The notes below the pieces were generated by a model. It did not search any database. It saw nothing but the letters and a program-made list of their open reading frames with translations, and was not told the DNA's origin. From Paenibacillus alvei DSM 29 (GTDB taxonomy: Bacteria; Bacillota; Bacilli; Paenibacillales; Paenibacillaceae), in assembly GCF_000293805.1 (NCBI RefSeq), contig NZ_AMBZ01000004.1, forward strand, positions 207,001-271,000: a stretch of 64,000 nt of DNA. The letters run 5' to 3'. This document shows, piece by piece, positions 44,700-53,861 of this stretch (within the stretch, counting starts at the first letter, position 1; each line of letters starts with the position of its first letter). The position numbers were made by a program, and so were the translations under genes.

Positions 44700-45836
44700 A
44701 TGAAATACCTGGAGCAGTTAGAGCGGTGGATGCCTGAAATGCTTGCCCTGCTGGAGCAGAGTGTGAACATGGATTCTCCGTCTGCCAACAAAGGTTTGAC
44801 CGATCGAATGATCGACTGGTATGAGGAGCGCTTCAAGGAAGAACTCGGGGCTGAAGTTGAACGTGTGCCAAATGTTCAGTATGGAGATAGACTCGTTGTT
44901 CGCGTTGGGAGTGGGCCGAGGAAGGTATTGCTCGTCGGCCACGCGGATACGGTATGGCCTGCGGGAGAAACGAAGAGAAGACCGTTTCAAATAGACAGCA
45001 AACGGGCTTACGGGCCTGGCGTATATGATATGAAGGCGAGCTTGATTCAAGCTTTATTTGCGATAAAAATTCTACAATTTACAAACAGGCTTCCCGAAAA
45101 GCTATCAATTATGTTATTAATTAATAGTGATGAAGAAATTGGAAGTCCTACTTCACGGAAATGGATTGAATCCTTTGCGAGAGACAGCGAGGCGGCCTTC
45201 GTACTCGAACCGCCAATGGAGCCTTCTGGAGCATTGAAGACAGCTCGCAAGGGAAGTGGTCGTTTTCATCTGTCAGTAATTGGACGAGCCGCTCATGCTG
45301 GTGTCAATCCCGAGTCTGGCGTCTCTGCTGTTGAAGAGTTGGCTCAACAAATTATTCGTCTTCACCGGTTGTCGGATGCAGAACGCGGCATACATGTGAA
45401 TGTCGGAAAAATTAGTGGTGGAATTGGAGCAAATGTAGTAGCCGATTATGCCGAGGCAGAGATTGATGTGCGCGTCCGAACGATGGAGGATTTCGATCGT
45501 TTTGTGGAGTTGATTCACGGACTTGCTTCGATTCATCCTGATGTACGTCTTCAGTTGACTGGAGACATGAATCGTCCGCCTATGGAGCGAACCGATTCGA
45601 TTGCCAAGCTGTATCAGATAGCTAGAGAAGCAGCGATGGAACAATTGAGCTTGGAGTTGGAGGAAACGAGCACGGGCGGTGTAAGCGACGGGAACTTCAT
45701 AGCAGCGTGTGGAACACCCACTCTCGATGGGTTAGGTGTGCGCGGAGACGGCGCGCATTCGCCATCAGAATTTATTTGGCTGCATGAACTGCCGCGTCGA
45801 ACTGCATTGTTGGCTAGTATACTGGAACGTCTGTAA
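44700..45836 (+). CDS. M20 family metallopeptidase (CPG2/ArgE-like)
   Basis: 378 residues. Metal-site motifs: VLLVGHADTVWPAG (first His and Asp), YGPGVYDMKASLIQAL (bridging Asp), LINSDEEIGSPTS (catalytic Glu pair), and GVRGDGAHSPSEFI (late His). The dimerisation domain is between. Close to glutamate carboxypeptidase/acyl-amino-acid hydrolases. It starts 13 bases after the permease with AAGGAAGG upstream. Its place in the transporter operon suggests it hydrolyses the imported amide or peptide. Substrate unknown. Confidence 0.92.
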   Translation: MKYLEQLERWMPEMLALLEQSVNMDSPSANKGLTDRMIDWYEERFKEELGAEVERVPNVQYGDRLVVRVGSGPRKVLLVGHADTVWPAGETKRRPFQIDSKRAYGPGVYDMKASLIQALFAIKILQFTNRLPEKLSIMLLINSDEEIGSPTSRKWIESFARDSEAAFVLEPPMEPSGALKTARKGSGRFHLSVIGRAAHAGVNPESGVSAVEELAQQIIRLHRLSDAERGIHVNVGKISGGIGANVVADYAEAEIDVRVRTMEDFDRFVELIHGLASIHPDVRLQLTGDMNRPPMERTDSIAKLYQIAREAAMEQLSLELEETSTGGVSDGNFIAACGTPTLDGLGVRGDGAHSPSEFIWLHELPRRTALLASILERL

Positions 45837-45875
45837 CGTTGAAGGAAGCAGTTGATTCAGGGGAGAGTGCAATCC

Positions 45876-47312
45876 ATGGCCAAGTCACTAGGTTCTAGCA
45901 CGAATATTATTATCCGGATGGAAATTGACAAGCATGTATGTACATTTGCTCAGATTGCAGCAGCAATCGGTGAGAGCGGCGGGGATATTGTTGCGATAGA
46001 CGTTATTCGCGGCACTCCGGCATTTACCGTACGGGACGTTACAGTCAATGTGTATGATGGCAGTGTTGGTGACCGCATCGTACAGCGGCTGAAGCAGCTC
46101 AAGGGTGTTACGATTGTAAACGTATCGGATCAGACGTTCTTGATGCATCTCGGCGGCAAAATTGAAATGACCCCGAAGGTGCCGATTCGTAACCGTGACG
46201 ATTTGTCGCGCGTATATACGCCAGGTGTAGCACGCGTATGTATGGCCATTCACGAGGATCCAAGCCGTGCTTATACGCTTACGATCAAGCGTGACACGGT
46301 TGCTGTTATCTCGGATGGAACGGCGGTGCTCGGGCTTGGCAACATCGGTGCGCTGGCAGCTATGCCGGTTATGGAAGGAAAGGCGATGCTGTTTAAGCAA
46401 TTTGCCAATGTAGATGCATTTCCAATTTGTCTGGATACGCAGGATACGGATGAGATTATTCGTACCATTGAAGCGATTGCTCCGGCATTTGGCGGCATTA
46501 ACCTGGAAGACATATCCGCGCCGCGCTGCTTTGAAATTGAGCAGAGACTGAGTGAAAAATTAGACATTCCAATCTTCCACGATGACCAGCATGGCACATC
46601 TGTCGTTATGCTTGCAGGGCTGCTCAATGCCCTTCGTATTGTTGGAAAATCAATTGAGAACTGCAAGATTGTATTGTGCGGTGTCGGTGCGGCCGGCATG
46701 GCATGTACAGAAATGCTGTTGACGGCTGGCGTTGTAAATATAATTGGCGTGGATCGTCAAGGAGCACTTGTTCGAGATACGGTATATGAAAATGACGCAT
46801 GGAATCGATATGCGGCAAAGACGAACCCGAACTTAGAACGAGGCTCGCTGAGTGATGTGATCCGAGGTGCTGATGTATTTATTGGAGTATCTGGACCAGG
46901 CGTATTGAAGAGAGAGGATGTCATGACGATGGCTTCCGATCCGATTGTATTTGCTATGGCTAACCCGACTCCGGAGATTGATCCAGATGAAATCGAAGAT
47001 ATCGCCCGCATTATCGCAACAGGCCGATCCGATTATCCGAACCAAATTAATAATGTTCTCTGCTTCCCAGGTCTGTTCCGCGGCGTGCTCGACTGCCGTG
47101 CGTCAAAGGTGACGGAGAGAATGAAGCTGGCAGCGGCTAACGCGATTGCTGAAGTTGTACCCGCAGAAGAATTGAACGAACTATATATTATTCCAAGCGT
47201 CTTTAATGCACAAGTTGTGCCGAAGGTTCGTGATGCGGTCGTGGATGCGGCCTATGCGGATGGTGTGGCACGGAGACGTGACTACAGAGACGCGATGAAC
47301 AAAGGGGTATAA
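45876..47312 (+). CDS. NAD(P)-dependent malic enzyme with N-terminal ACT domain
   Basis: 478 residues. An ACT domain (IIIRMEIDKHVCTFAQIAAA to VTIVNVSDQTF, about residues 8-83) precedes the malic-enzyme core. Motifs: RVYTPGVARVC, AVLGLGNIGALAAMPVMEGK, GGINLEDISAPRCFEIE, IPIFHDDQHGT, and VLCGVGAAGMACTEML (dinucleotide fold). It decarboxylates malate to pyruvate. The ACT domain suggests amino-acid or small-molecule control. AGGGGAG precedes ATG 45876. It closes the IclR-linked operon. Confidence 0.92.
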   Translation: MAKSLGSSTNIIIRMEIDKHVCTFAQIAAAIGESGGDIVAIDVIRGTPAFTVRDVTVNVYDGSVGDRIVQRLKQLKGVTIVNVSDQTFLMHLGGKIEMTPKVPIRNRDDLSRVYTPGVARVCMAIHEDPSRAYTLTIKRDTVAVISDGTAVLGLGNIGALAAMPVMEGKAMLFKQFANVDAFPICLDTQDTDEIIRTIEAIAPAFGGINLEDISAPRCFEIEQRLSEKLDIPIFHDDQHGTSVVMLAGLLNALRIVGKSIENCKIVLCGVGAAGMACTEMLLTAGVVNIIGVDRQGALVRDTVYENDAWNRYAAKTNPNLERGSLSDVIRGADVFIGVSGPGVLKREDVMTMASDPIVFAMANPTPEIDPDEIEDIARIIATGRSDYPNQINNVLCFPGLFRGVLDCRASKVTERMKLAAANAIAEVVPAEELNELYIIPSVFNAQVVPKVRDAVVDAAYADGVARRRDYRDAMNKGV

Positions 47313-47322
47313 TCTACGTGTC

Positions 47323-47463
47323 ATGTATATGTTATTGACTGACGAATCACTTCAGGAGGCTTATCAGGAAGCCGTTCGCATGCAATTAGAGACATTATTT
47401 GTTGATATGCTTCATGCTGAAATTGAATTTCGCAAGAAGCAGGCAGGTATGGATGCGACTTGA
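47323..47463 (+). CDS. sda: Sda-like sporulation checkpoint inhibitor (small ORF)
   Basis: 46 residues (44 from ATG 47329). The sequence MLLTDESLQEAYQEAVRMQL then FVDMLHAEIEFRKK follows the Sda pattern (LSDE-L--AY--A----L--DFI--L--EI--R). Sda is a helical hairpin that blocks sporulation histidine kinases when replication is stressed. The gene lies 10 bases after the malic enzyme stop; the nearest purine stretch (AAAGGGG) is somewhat far (about 14 bases). Short enough to be missed by automatic callers. Confidence 0.7.
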   Translation: MYMLLTDESLQEAYQEAVRMQLETLFVDMLHAEIEFRKKQAGMDAT

Positions 47464-47523
47464 TGGTGATGGTAAGCGATACAATTGCGCAGTACGTATA
47501 GGAATCCCAACATAGATTTTGTG

Positions 47524-47566
47524 ACAGCCACTCTTTCAACAGCAATGTCTGAAAGGGTGGCTGTTC
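47524..47566 (+). terminator. Terminator after sda
   Basis: ACAGCCAC pairs with GTGGCTGT, and CTTTCA with TGAAAG inside. Followed by only two T; probable terminator of the IclR-linked operon. Confidence 0.7.
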
Positions 47567-47659
47567 TGCTTGAAAGTGGATGGGAAGCGATTTCAACTGA
47601 AAAAAGACAAAAAAATGAAATAAAGTGCTAATTTATAACATATTTATCAAACGTTATTA

Positions 47660-47687
47660 TTGACGATATGGAATATGCAGGTACAAT
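47660..47687 (+). promoter_or_regulatory. Predicted sigma-A promoter of TrpX-type transporter
   Basis: TTGACG and TACAAT are separated by 16 bases. It lies about 190 bases before the receptor start, leaving a long leader. No T-box or known riboswitch core was recognised in that leader. Confidence 0.5.
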
Positions 47688-47880
47688 ATGCCTATAATAC
47701 GTTACTCAGATCATGCTTTTAAGCTTTTATGGATCTACGCTTTTATGTAGTAAAATATTAGGCGGTATTGACCACTGATGATGTAACGTCCAATCAGCTT
47801 GGTTCTGTAACGAGGTGGTAATTAGACAGTTTAGTAGGCAGTTAATGAGATCAATCGAAAAAGAAAGGGTGTGTTAGTCA

Positions 47881-48934
47881 TGAAGAAATCACGTCGCCAT
47901 CTGGTTATGACTGCGATGATGTCGCTGCTTATACTGTTCGCAGCCGCATGCGGCAATGGAGGGGCTTCCAATAGCTCCGGCAGCGAAGGAAGCGGAGAAT
48001 CGACCGGCTCCAAGTCTGCAGAAGGGAAAAAGTAAAGATTGGCATTACGCAGGTTGTCAACCATGCATCCCTCGATGAAGCGTACAAAGGATTCGTTCAG
48101 GCCTTGAAGGATAGTGGCTATGTTGAAGGGGAAAATCTGGTGCTGGATTATCAAAATGCACAAGGGGATCAGACAAATGCAGCTACGATTGCTCAGAAGT
48201 TCGCAACTGGCGGAGTTGACCTTATTTTAGGCATTGGAACCTCTGTCTCACAAGCGGCGGCGAAGGAAACGAAGGATATCCCTGTCCTGTTCACGGCTGT
48301 AACGGATCCGGCAGGGGCAGGTCTTGTCCAGAGTATGGAGAGCCCAGGCGGTAATGTTACCGGAACGACAGACCTTCATCCGGAGGCAATATCGAAGCTG
48401 ATGGAATTCATTAAGAATAGTATTAAAAATATGACTACAGTAGGCATTATTGCGAATGAAGGAGAACAGAATACAGTAGTCAATGTTCAGAAGGCAGAAG
48501 AATCCTTGACGAAGCTTGGATTATCTGTTGTGAAGGCACCTGTTACAAATAGCTCTGAAGTGAAGCAGGCAGCGGAATCGCTTATTGGGAAGGTTCAGGC
48601 TATTTATGTGCCTTCTGACAATACCGTAGTAAGTGCATTGAACTCGGTCATCGGTGTAGGCAATGACAATAAGATTCCGGTATTTGTCGCTGAGAAAGAT
48701 TCCGTGAAAAACGGTGGTGTTGCTTCCTTCGGTTTTGAATATTTCGACCTGGGCTATACGACAGGAAAGATGGCTGTTGAAATCTTAAAGGATGGCAAAA
48801 AACCTTCGGAGGTTCCTGCCCGCATTCCTGAATCCCTTGACTTGGCGCTGAACTTGAAGGCAGCAGAAGCACAAGGATTTGAAGTTACCGATGCGATGAA
48901 GCAGCAGGTGAAGCCGGAAAATTTGTTCCAATAA
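47881..48934 (+). pseudogene. ABC transporter substrate-binding lipoprotein (TrpX-type), single-base frameshift
   Basis: Frame 1 from ATG 47881 encodes a signal peptide (LLILFAAAC lipobox) and a Gly/Ser linker and stops at 48033. With one A added to the A5 run 48027-48031 it continues as KVKIGITQVVNHASLDEAYK and the full receptor follows: IAQKFATGGVDLILGIGTSV, DIPVLFTAVTDPAGAGLV, PGGNVTGTTDLHP. The family (COG2984) serves tryptophan or related ligands. Full length would be about 351 residues. Probably intact in reality. The permease and ATPase follow. Confidence 0.9.
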
Positions 48935-49151
48935 CATGCTGAGTGCGAGGTACAGCTAGCTGTACGAGCGTTGAACAAGCATAATGTACTTCTATGCAGC
49001 CTCTACCTAACCATAATTTATCCGTTAAGCTGCAGACGGCGGAATACATACGGCCTGTACGATGACGGTTCGTAGTTCACTGTAACGGTGGTGCGTACTG
49101 CTTTCGATGCGGGCCGTTCATTTATTTTGAAGATGAGAGGAGCGATCGCTT

Positions 49152-50063
49152 GTGGATGGAGTTGGATTAGCAATGCTGAAATCAGCCGAGTTGGGTGTAC
49201 TATATGCCATTATGGCGCTAGGGGTATATTTGACCTTTCGCATACTCGATTTTCCTGATCTTACGGTAGACGGGAGCTTTACAACAGGAGCTGCGATCGT
49301 TGCATTATCTATCACATCAGGCATGTCACCATGGCTAGGAACCTTGCTCGCTTTCGTTGGGGGCGGAATCGCTGGCATGATTACAGGTATTATTCATACG
49401 AAAGGGAAAATCAACGCCCTCTTATCTGGAATTTTGATGATGATTGCGCTGCACTCTATTAACTTGCGAATTATGGGCAAAGCCAATATCGGCCTCATGC
49501 AAAAAGAAACGCTGCTTACCCCTATATCGCATGGATTTACATTGTTGATTGTAATGGGCGCATTTGCGATGCTAATTAAATTCGGTCTGGACTGGTTTTT
49601 GCGCACCGAGATCGGCTTATCACTGCGTGCGACAGGGAACAATTCACGCATGATTCGCAGCTTTGGTGTGCATACCGACAATACGATTATTCTCGGTGTC
49701 AGCCTTTCTAATGCACTGGTTGCCTTATCAGGAGCGCTGGTGGCGCAATCACAAGGATTTGCGGATATCCAGTCAGGCGTCGGCATGATTGTCGTCGGGC
49801 TGGCATCCGTAATTATCGGGGAAGCGATATTCGGTCACCGTACGATCTTGCGCGCTACGTTTGCTGTCGTATTAGGTGCAGTTCTGTATCGGATCATTAT
49901 TGCAGTAGCCTTGCGATTGCAAATGAATGCAACCGACTTAAAGCTGTTGACTTCCATTATCGTTATTGTTGCCTTAACGATACCAATGATACGCAAAACG
50001 TTACATCAACGGCGTGCAAGCAGGTTGCGTGCGTTCCAGACGATTGAAAAGGGCGGTGAATGA
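49152..50063 (+). CDS. ABC transporter permease (TrpY-type, COG4120)
   Basis: 303 residues, about eight hydrophobic segments. The start MLKSAELGVLYAIMALGVYL and LDFPDLTVDGSFTTGAAI are characteristic of this permease group. GTG 49152 follows AGGAG by 9 bases. About 217 bases separate it from the receptor gene, including a perfect 16-base palindrome at 48950-48965. The stop overlaps the ATPase start (ATGA). Confidence 0.9.
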   Translation: MDGVGLAMLKSAELGVLYAIMALGVYLTFRILDFPDLTVDGSFTTGAAIVALSITSGMSPWLGTLLAFVGGGIAGMITGIIHTKGKINALLSGILMMIALHSINLRIMGKANIGLMQKETLLTPISHGFTLLIVMGAFAMLIKFGLDWFLRTEIGLSLRATGNNSRMIRSFGVHTDNTIILGVSLSNALVALSGALVAQSQGFADIQSGVGMIVVGLASVIIGEAIFGHRTILRATFAVVLGAVLYRIIIAVALRLQMNATDLKLLTSIIVIVALTIPMIRKTLHQRRASRLRAFQTIEKGGE

Positions 50064-50866
50064 AGATGCTGCATGTCAATCAGGTAAGCAAGTTTTTCAA
50101 TGCGAACTCAGCGGATGAGAAAATGGCGCTGTCACACATCCAGCTTCATCTGCAGTCTGGTGATTTTGTGACAGTCATCGGCAGCAACGGTGCAGGGAAG
50201 TCGACCTTAATGAATATCATTTCCGGTATGATTACATCTGATGTAGGAAGTGTATCTATAAATGGCCATGATGTGACGTATATGCCAGAGCATCGCCGCA
50301 GCCGCTGGATTGGACGCGTGTTCCAGGATCCAATGGCCGGAACTGCTCCGGATATGACGATTGAAGAAAATATGGCTATTGCACTGAAACGAGCCGCCAA
50401 ACGAAGGCTTGGCATAGGTGTTACGCGGAGTCGCCGGGCTTTGTTTAAGGAGGAGCTGTCAAGGCTTAAGCTCGGTCTGGAGAACCGATTGAATGCCAAG
50501 GTTGGTCTGCTGTCTGGCGGAGAGCGCCAAGCATTGAGCCTGCTTATGGCCACATTTACACAGCCTAGCATATTACTGCTTGATGAACATACTGCAGCGC
50601 TTGATCCAGGCCGTGCAGAGCTGATTACCCGATTGACGGATGAAATTGTACATGCTTCTTCTTTAACCACTCTGATGGTAACGCACAATATGGAGCAGGC
50701 AATTCGGCTTGGCAACCGTCTTATAATGATGGATAAAGGGAAGATTGTGCTCGATATTCCTGCTAAGGTGAAGCAGACACTCACAATAGATTCACTGCTC
50801 CGTGAATTCGAGCGAGTTCGTGGAGAGAAGTTTGTTGATGATCGGGTAGTGCTTGGGGGGGGATAG
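50060..50866 (+). CDS. ABC transporter ATP-binding protein (TrpZ-type, COG1101)
   Basis: 268 residues. Walker A IGSNGAGKST, Q-loop region GRVFQDPMAGTAP, signature LSGGERQALSLL, Walker B ILLLDEHTAALD, H-loop MVTHNMEQAI. Overlaps the permease stop by 4 bases. Energises the TrpXYZ-like importer. Confidence 0.92.
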   Translation: MKMLHVNQVSKFFNANSADEKMALSHIQLHLQSGDFVTVIGSNGAGKSTLMNIISGMITSDVGSVSINGHDVTYMPEHRRSRWIGRVFQDPMAGTAPDMTIEENMAIALKRAAKRRLGIGVTRSRRALFKEELSRLKLGLENRLNAKVGLLSGGERQALSLLMATFTQPSILLLDEHTAALDPGRAELITRLTDEIVHASSLTTLMVTHNMEQAIRLGNRLIMMDKGKIVLDIPAKVKQTLTIDSLLREFERVRGEKFVDDRVVLGGG

Positions 50867-50968
50867 CAATTTTTGCCACCCAGCACGAAACATCCTACAG
50901 GAATTAGATCGATTCGAGTCGTTATAATTCAGGTGGAAGCGGGAAGTCTAAAGGTGGAGGTGATTGAT

Positions 50969-51106
50969 ATGCCGCATAACAAACCGCAGCGAATTCATCA
51001 TCAACGTAATCAAGCCAGCATTATGGAGGAACAAGTAACTCCGAAAACCGGCAAGATTGCCCACCGTGCAGCAAGCTTGAACCAAATTCCAAAGCAGCAA
51101 GGCTAG
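50969..51106 (+). CDS. Small basic hydrophilic protein
   Basis: 45 residues, rich in His, Gln, Lys and Arg (PHNKPQRIHHQRNQASI, TPKTGKIAHRAAS). GGAGG lies 8 bases before ATG, a strong site. No family recognised. Composition resembles minor spore proteins (Ssp type) in general character only. Confidence 0.55.
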   Translation: MPHNKPQRIHHQRNQASIMEEQVTPKTGKIAHRAASLNQIPKQQG

Positions 51107-51219
51107 AGGGATAATCCATTAATGACAGATTGCCTGATGCCTCGTACTTAGGAGTTGGGGACAGCTTTTGCTGCTTTGGTAAGCCTCATGAATAAGAGAT
51201 GACAAAGGAGATGTAGACA

Positions 51220-51306
51220 ATGGCACACAAACAGCAAGGGCATTCCCGTCAAAATACGACGACTCGTACATCAGATGCCAATAACGCAAAAGGTAAGAAT
51301 AAGTAA
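51220..51306 (+). CDS. Very small basic hydrophilic protein (28 residues)
   Basis: HKQQGHSRQNTTTRTSDANN followed by AKGKNK. AAAGGAG is 9 bases upstream of ATG. Not recognised; like its neighbour it has the polar, basic make-up of minor small spore proteins. Below the size most gene callers report. Confidence 0.45.
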   Translation: MAHKQQGHSRQNTTTRTSDANNAKGKNK

Positions 51307-51370
51307 AACGAAGGCCATTATATTTGGCTTCAACCGGTAATAATCCTAGTTTATAACGTATTAAGCTCTT

Positions 51371-51399
51371 ACATGGAGGAATAAGTATTTCTTCCATGT
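51371..51399 (+). other. Hairpin in leader of small coiled-coil gene
   Basis: ACATGGAGGAA pairs with TTCTTCCATGT (one G-U) around a 7-nt loop, 40 bases before ATG 51439. It hides a GGAGG. No T-run follows, so it may be an mRNA structure rather than a terminator. Confidence 0.4.
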
Positions 51400-51438
51400 C
51401 TTCTATGTCAAACGCCTTTCAAGGAGGATGCCAATTCA

Positions 51439-51627
51439 ATGGATCATCTGAATCTGGAGAGCGATTATTCTTGTTCTCAGGCAAGTTCTGATCTCCCCCA
51501 GCTTAAGGCAGAGCTCGAATCGCTTCGCACGAAGGCGATTGGAGGAATGTCTTATGATCTGGAGCAGGAAATCAATCGAGTGGAAAATCAAATTCACTTT
51601 ATTAAAAATAAGTGCTCCCTGCGTTAA
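51439..51627 (+). CDS. Small hypothetical coiled-coil protein
   Basis: 62 residues. A likely coiled coil occupies residues about 18-58 (LPQLKAELESLRTKAIGG, YDLEQEINRVENQIHFI). GGAGG lies 10 bases before ATG. A loose likeness to Spo0E-type phosphatases exists but the SQELD motif is absent. No family assigned. A convergent terminator follows. Confidence 0.6.
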   Translation: MDHLNLESDYSCSQASSDLPQLKAELESLRTKAIGGMSYDLEQEINRVENQIHFIKNKCSLR

Positions 51628-51647
51628 TCAATAATGCCTAAAAGAAG

Positions 51648-51693
51648 AAGCGTCCACTAAGCCTGCACATGCAGACGAGGTGAACGCTTTTTT
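51648..51693. terminator. Convergent terminator
   Basis: AAGCGT-CAC pairs with GTG-ACGCTT, inner CCTGC/GCAG stem, TTTTTT on the plus strand. Serves the small gene and the leftward exporter. Confidence 0.85.
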
Positions 51694-51704
51694 CTTGTGG
51701 CCAA

Positions 51705-53843
51705 TTAGGTTGCAGAAACGGCCGTTGATGTATCTGCTTTAAGCTTCGGATTGGTTGTATCCAAAGCATTCACTGTATGTGCAGGAGGCTGCTCAAGAGG
51801 TGAAGCCACTGAACCCTGCTGAAGCTGGTACATTTTATAATATCGTCCTTGCAGCTGCATGAGTTCGTCATGTGAACCCTGCTCTACAATCTCTCCACGA
51901 TGCAGTACAAGAATCAGATCTGCATTGCGAATCGTCGACAAGCGGTGGGCGATGATGAATGTAGTACGCCCACGCTTCAATACATCGAGCGCTTCCTGGA
52001 TCAATGCCTCTGTCTCGGTATCAATGTTCGCTGTCGCCTCATCCAAGATTAAAATAGAAGGCTGGAACGCAAGTGCACGGGCAAAGGAAATCAACTGCCG
52101 CTGTCCGGCAGAAAGTGTGCTTCCTTTCTCAATCACAGGCTCATCAATCCCATTCGGAAGCTGCTTCAATATTCGGTCTGCACCAACGGCCTTCAAGGCG
52201 TCCTCCACCTGCTGGCGGGAAATGCGCGGATCACCAAGGCTTACATTGCTTGCAATTGTTCCTGTAAAGAGGAACGGGTCTTGCAGTACGATTCCCATAT
52301 GCTCCCGAATCCACTGCTTCGGTACACTTGTAATAGGCGTGCCATCAATGCGAATTTCCCCTTTTTGCGGGTCGTAGAAGCGGAAGAGCAGGTTCATGAT
52401 CGAGCTCTTGCCGGATCCGGTATGGCCGACGAGAGCAACTGTTTGTCCTGGCTTTGCTTCGAAATTGAGGTTCTTCAGGACGTAATCTTCCTTGTATGCG
52501 AAAGATACGTGGTCGAACTCAACATGACCCTTGTAGCGCGGCATGGAACCTTCGTCGAGCTCCTCTCCATACTCATCCATCAGCTCAAATACGCGGCCAG
52601 CCGATACCAGGGATGAATCCAGATTAGCTAGTTGGTTCACCATTCCGATAATCGGATGGAACAAGCGGTTCAACAGGTCGGTGAATGCATACAGCACACC
52701 GAGCGTGATGATCCCGGAGCCGTTTAAGGAAGCACCTGCGAAATACCAGAGTACAGCCGCAAATGCAATGTTACGCAATACGTTCACCAAGTTGTGCGAG
52801 GTGAATGCATTCAAATTCAACATCTTATTTTGATACGTAAAATATTCGTCGTTCATTGCGTTGAACTCATCCATCGTTTGCCGTTGACGGCCGAATGCAC
52901 GAATAACAGGCATTCCTTGAATAGATTCGTTGATCATTGCGTTGATGGAGCTAAGCCGTGAACGAATGATCTTGTTATAGCGGGTTGCAAACTTACGGTA
53001 AAGGATGACCCATAATACGATTAGCGGCAGCACGAACATACAGACGAATGCCAATTTCACATCCAGTATGAAGAGCGCTACATAAATCCCGGATATCGTA
53101 ATAATTCCTGACGTAAAGTTAGCAAGAACGGAGACGAACAAGTCTTTCACTGCTTCTGTATCATTGGTAACGCGCGAGACTACTTTACCTGCAGGCAAAT
53201 TATCAAAGTACGGAATAGGCAGTCGCTGCACATGTGCATATACGTCGCCGCGAAGTGTGCGGATAACGCGGTTCGCTGCTGTCTGCAAGCCAAGCGTCTT
53301 GCCGAAGCTCATGAAGATGCTGACGACAAGCAATCCGAAATAGAGAGCCATCAGCTTCACAATGCTTGCAATCTCCGGCTCATAGAATCGAAGTATGTCC
53401 TGCAAGGACATAACGGCAGCAGGGGAAGACCAAGCCTGATCGCCAGTACGAATCGTCAGGGTTCCATCCTTGTATGATCGTTCTCCCGTCGCTTGCTCAG
53501 GAATGTGACCATTCACGAATAGGAACTGGGATCCGACTTGCAGAATGCGCGCTTCTGGGCCTTTCTCCTCGCCAGGCTCAAAGCGATCCTCACGCTTTAA
53601 GGTACGCCCTTCATATGTGATGGTTCCCTCTGCTGAAGAATTAGCTTCATAATAGGGCTTTTCTATCCCTAAAATATGTTTGTCGATAATCGTCTTGGCG
53701 ATAAATGGTCCGGACAGCTCGGCTGCCACGGCTAACGCTAACATCAGTAAGGCAAGTATGAACGTGCCTTTATATTTCAACGCATAGCGCCACAATCGTC
53801 TGCCTACATGACGGGGCGCTGCTTTTGGTTGTTCGATTTCCAC
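51705..53843 (-). CDS. bmrD: Heterodimeric ABC exporter subunit (BmrD/YheH-like)
   Basis: 712 residues, longer than a standard half exporter. After the first helix (FILALLMLALAVAAELSGPFI) there is an extracellular insertion of about 90 residues, then five helices, then the ATPase: Walker A GHTGSGKS, signature LSAGQRQLISFARAL, Walker B ILILDEATANID. The insertion is the hallmark of BmrD/YheH. The pair BmrCD exports multiple drugs in B. subtilis, induced by translation inhibitors. The stop is at 51705; start 53843 lies 18 bases after bmrC. Confidence 0.88.
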   Translation of the reverse strand: MEIEQPKAAPRHVGRRLWRYALKYKGTFILALLMLALAVAAELSGPFIAKTIIDKHILGIEKPYYEANSSAEGTITYEGRTLKREDRFEPGEEKGPEARILQVGSQFLFVNGHIPEQATGERSYKDGTLTIRTGDQAWSSPAAVMSLQDILRFYEPEIASIVKLMALYFGLLVVSIFMSFGKTLGLQTAANRVIRTLRGDVYAHVQRLPIPYFDNLPAGKVVSRVTNDTEAVKDLFVSVLANFTSGIITISGIYVALFILDVKLAFVCMFVLPLIVLWVILYRKFATRYNKIIRSRLSSINAMINESIQGMPVIRAFGRQRQTMDEFNAMNDEYFTYQNKMLNLNAFTSHNLVNVLRNIAFAAVLWYFAGASLNGSGIITLGVLYAFTDLLNRLFHPIIGMVNQLANLDSSLVSAGRVFELMDEYGEELDEGSMPRYKGHVEFDHVSFAYKEDYVLKNLNFEAKPGQTVALVGHTGSGKSSIMNLLFRFYDPQKGEIRIDGTPITSVPKQWIREHMGIVLQDPFLFTGTIASNVSLGDPRISRQQVEDALKAVGADRILKQLPNGIDEPVIEKGSTLSAGQRQLISFARALAFQPSILILDEATANIDTETEALIQEALDVLKRGRTTFIIAHRLSTIRNADLILVLHRGEIVEQGSHDELMQLQGRYYKMYQLQQGSVASPLEQPPAHTVNALDTTNPKLKADTSTAVSAT

Positions 53844-53861
53844 GTAGTATTTCCTCCCTTC

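Noticed and set aside
47790..47850. T-box-like GAGGTGGTAATT in the TrpX-type leader
   Set aside because: Does not match the T-box core and no specifier stem or terminator/antiterminator pair was found.
51439..51627. Spo0E-family phosphatase
   Set aside because: Size and coiled coil fit but the conserved SQELD motif is missing.
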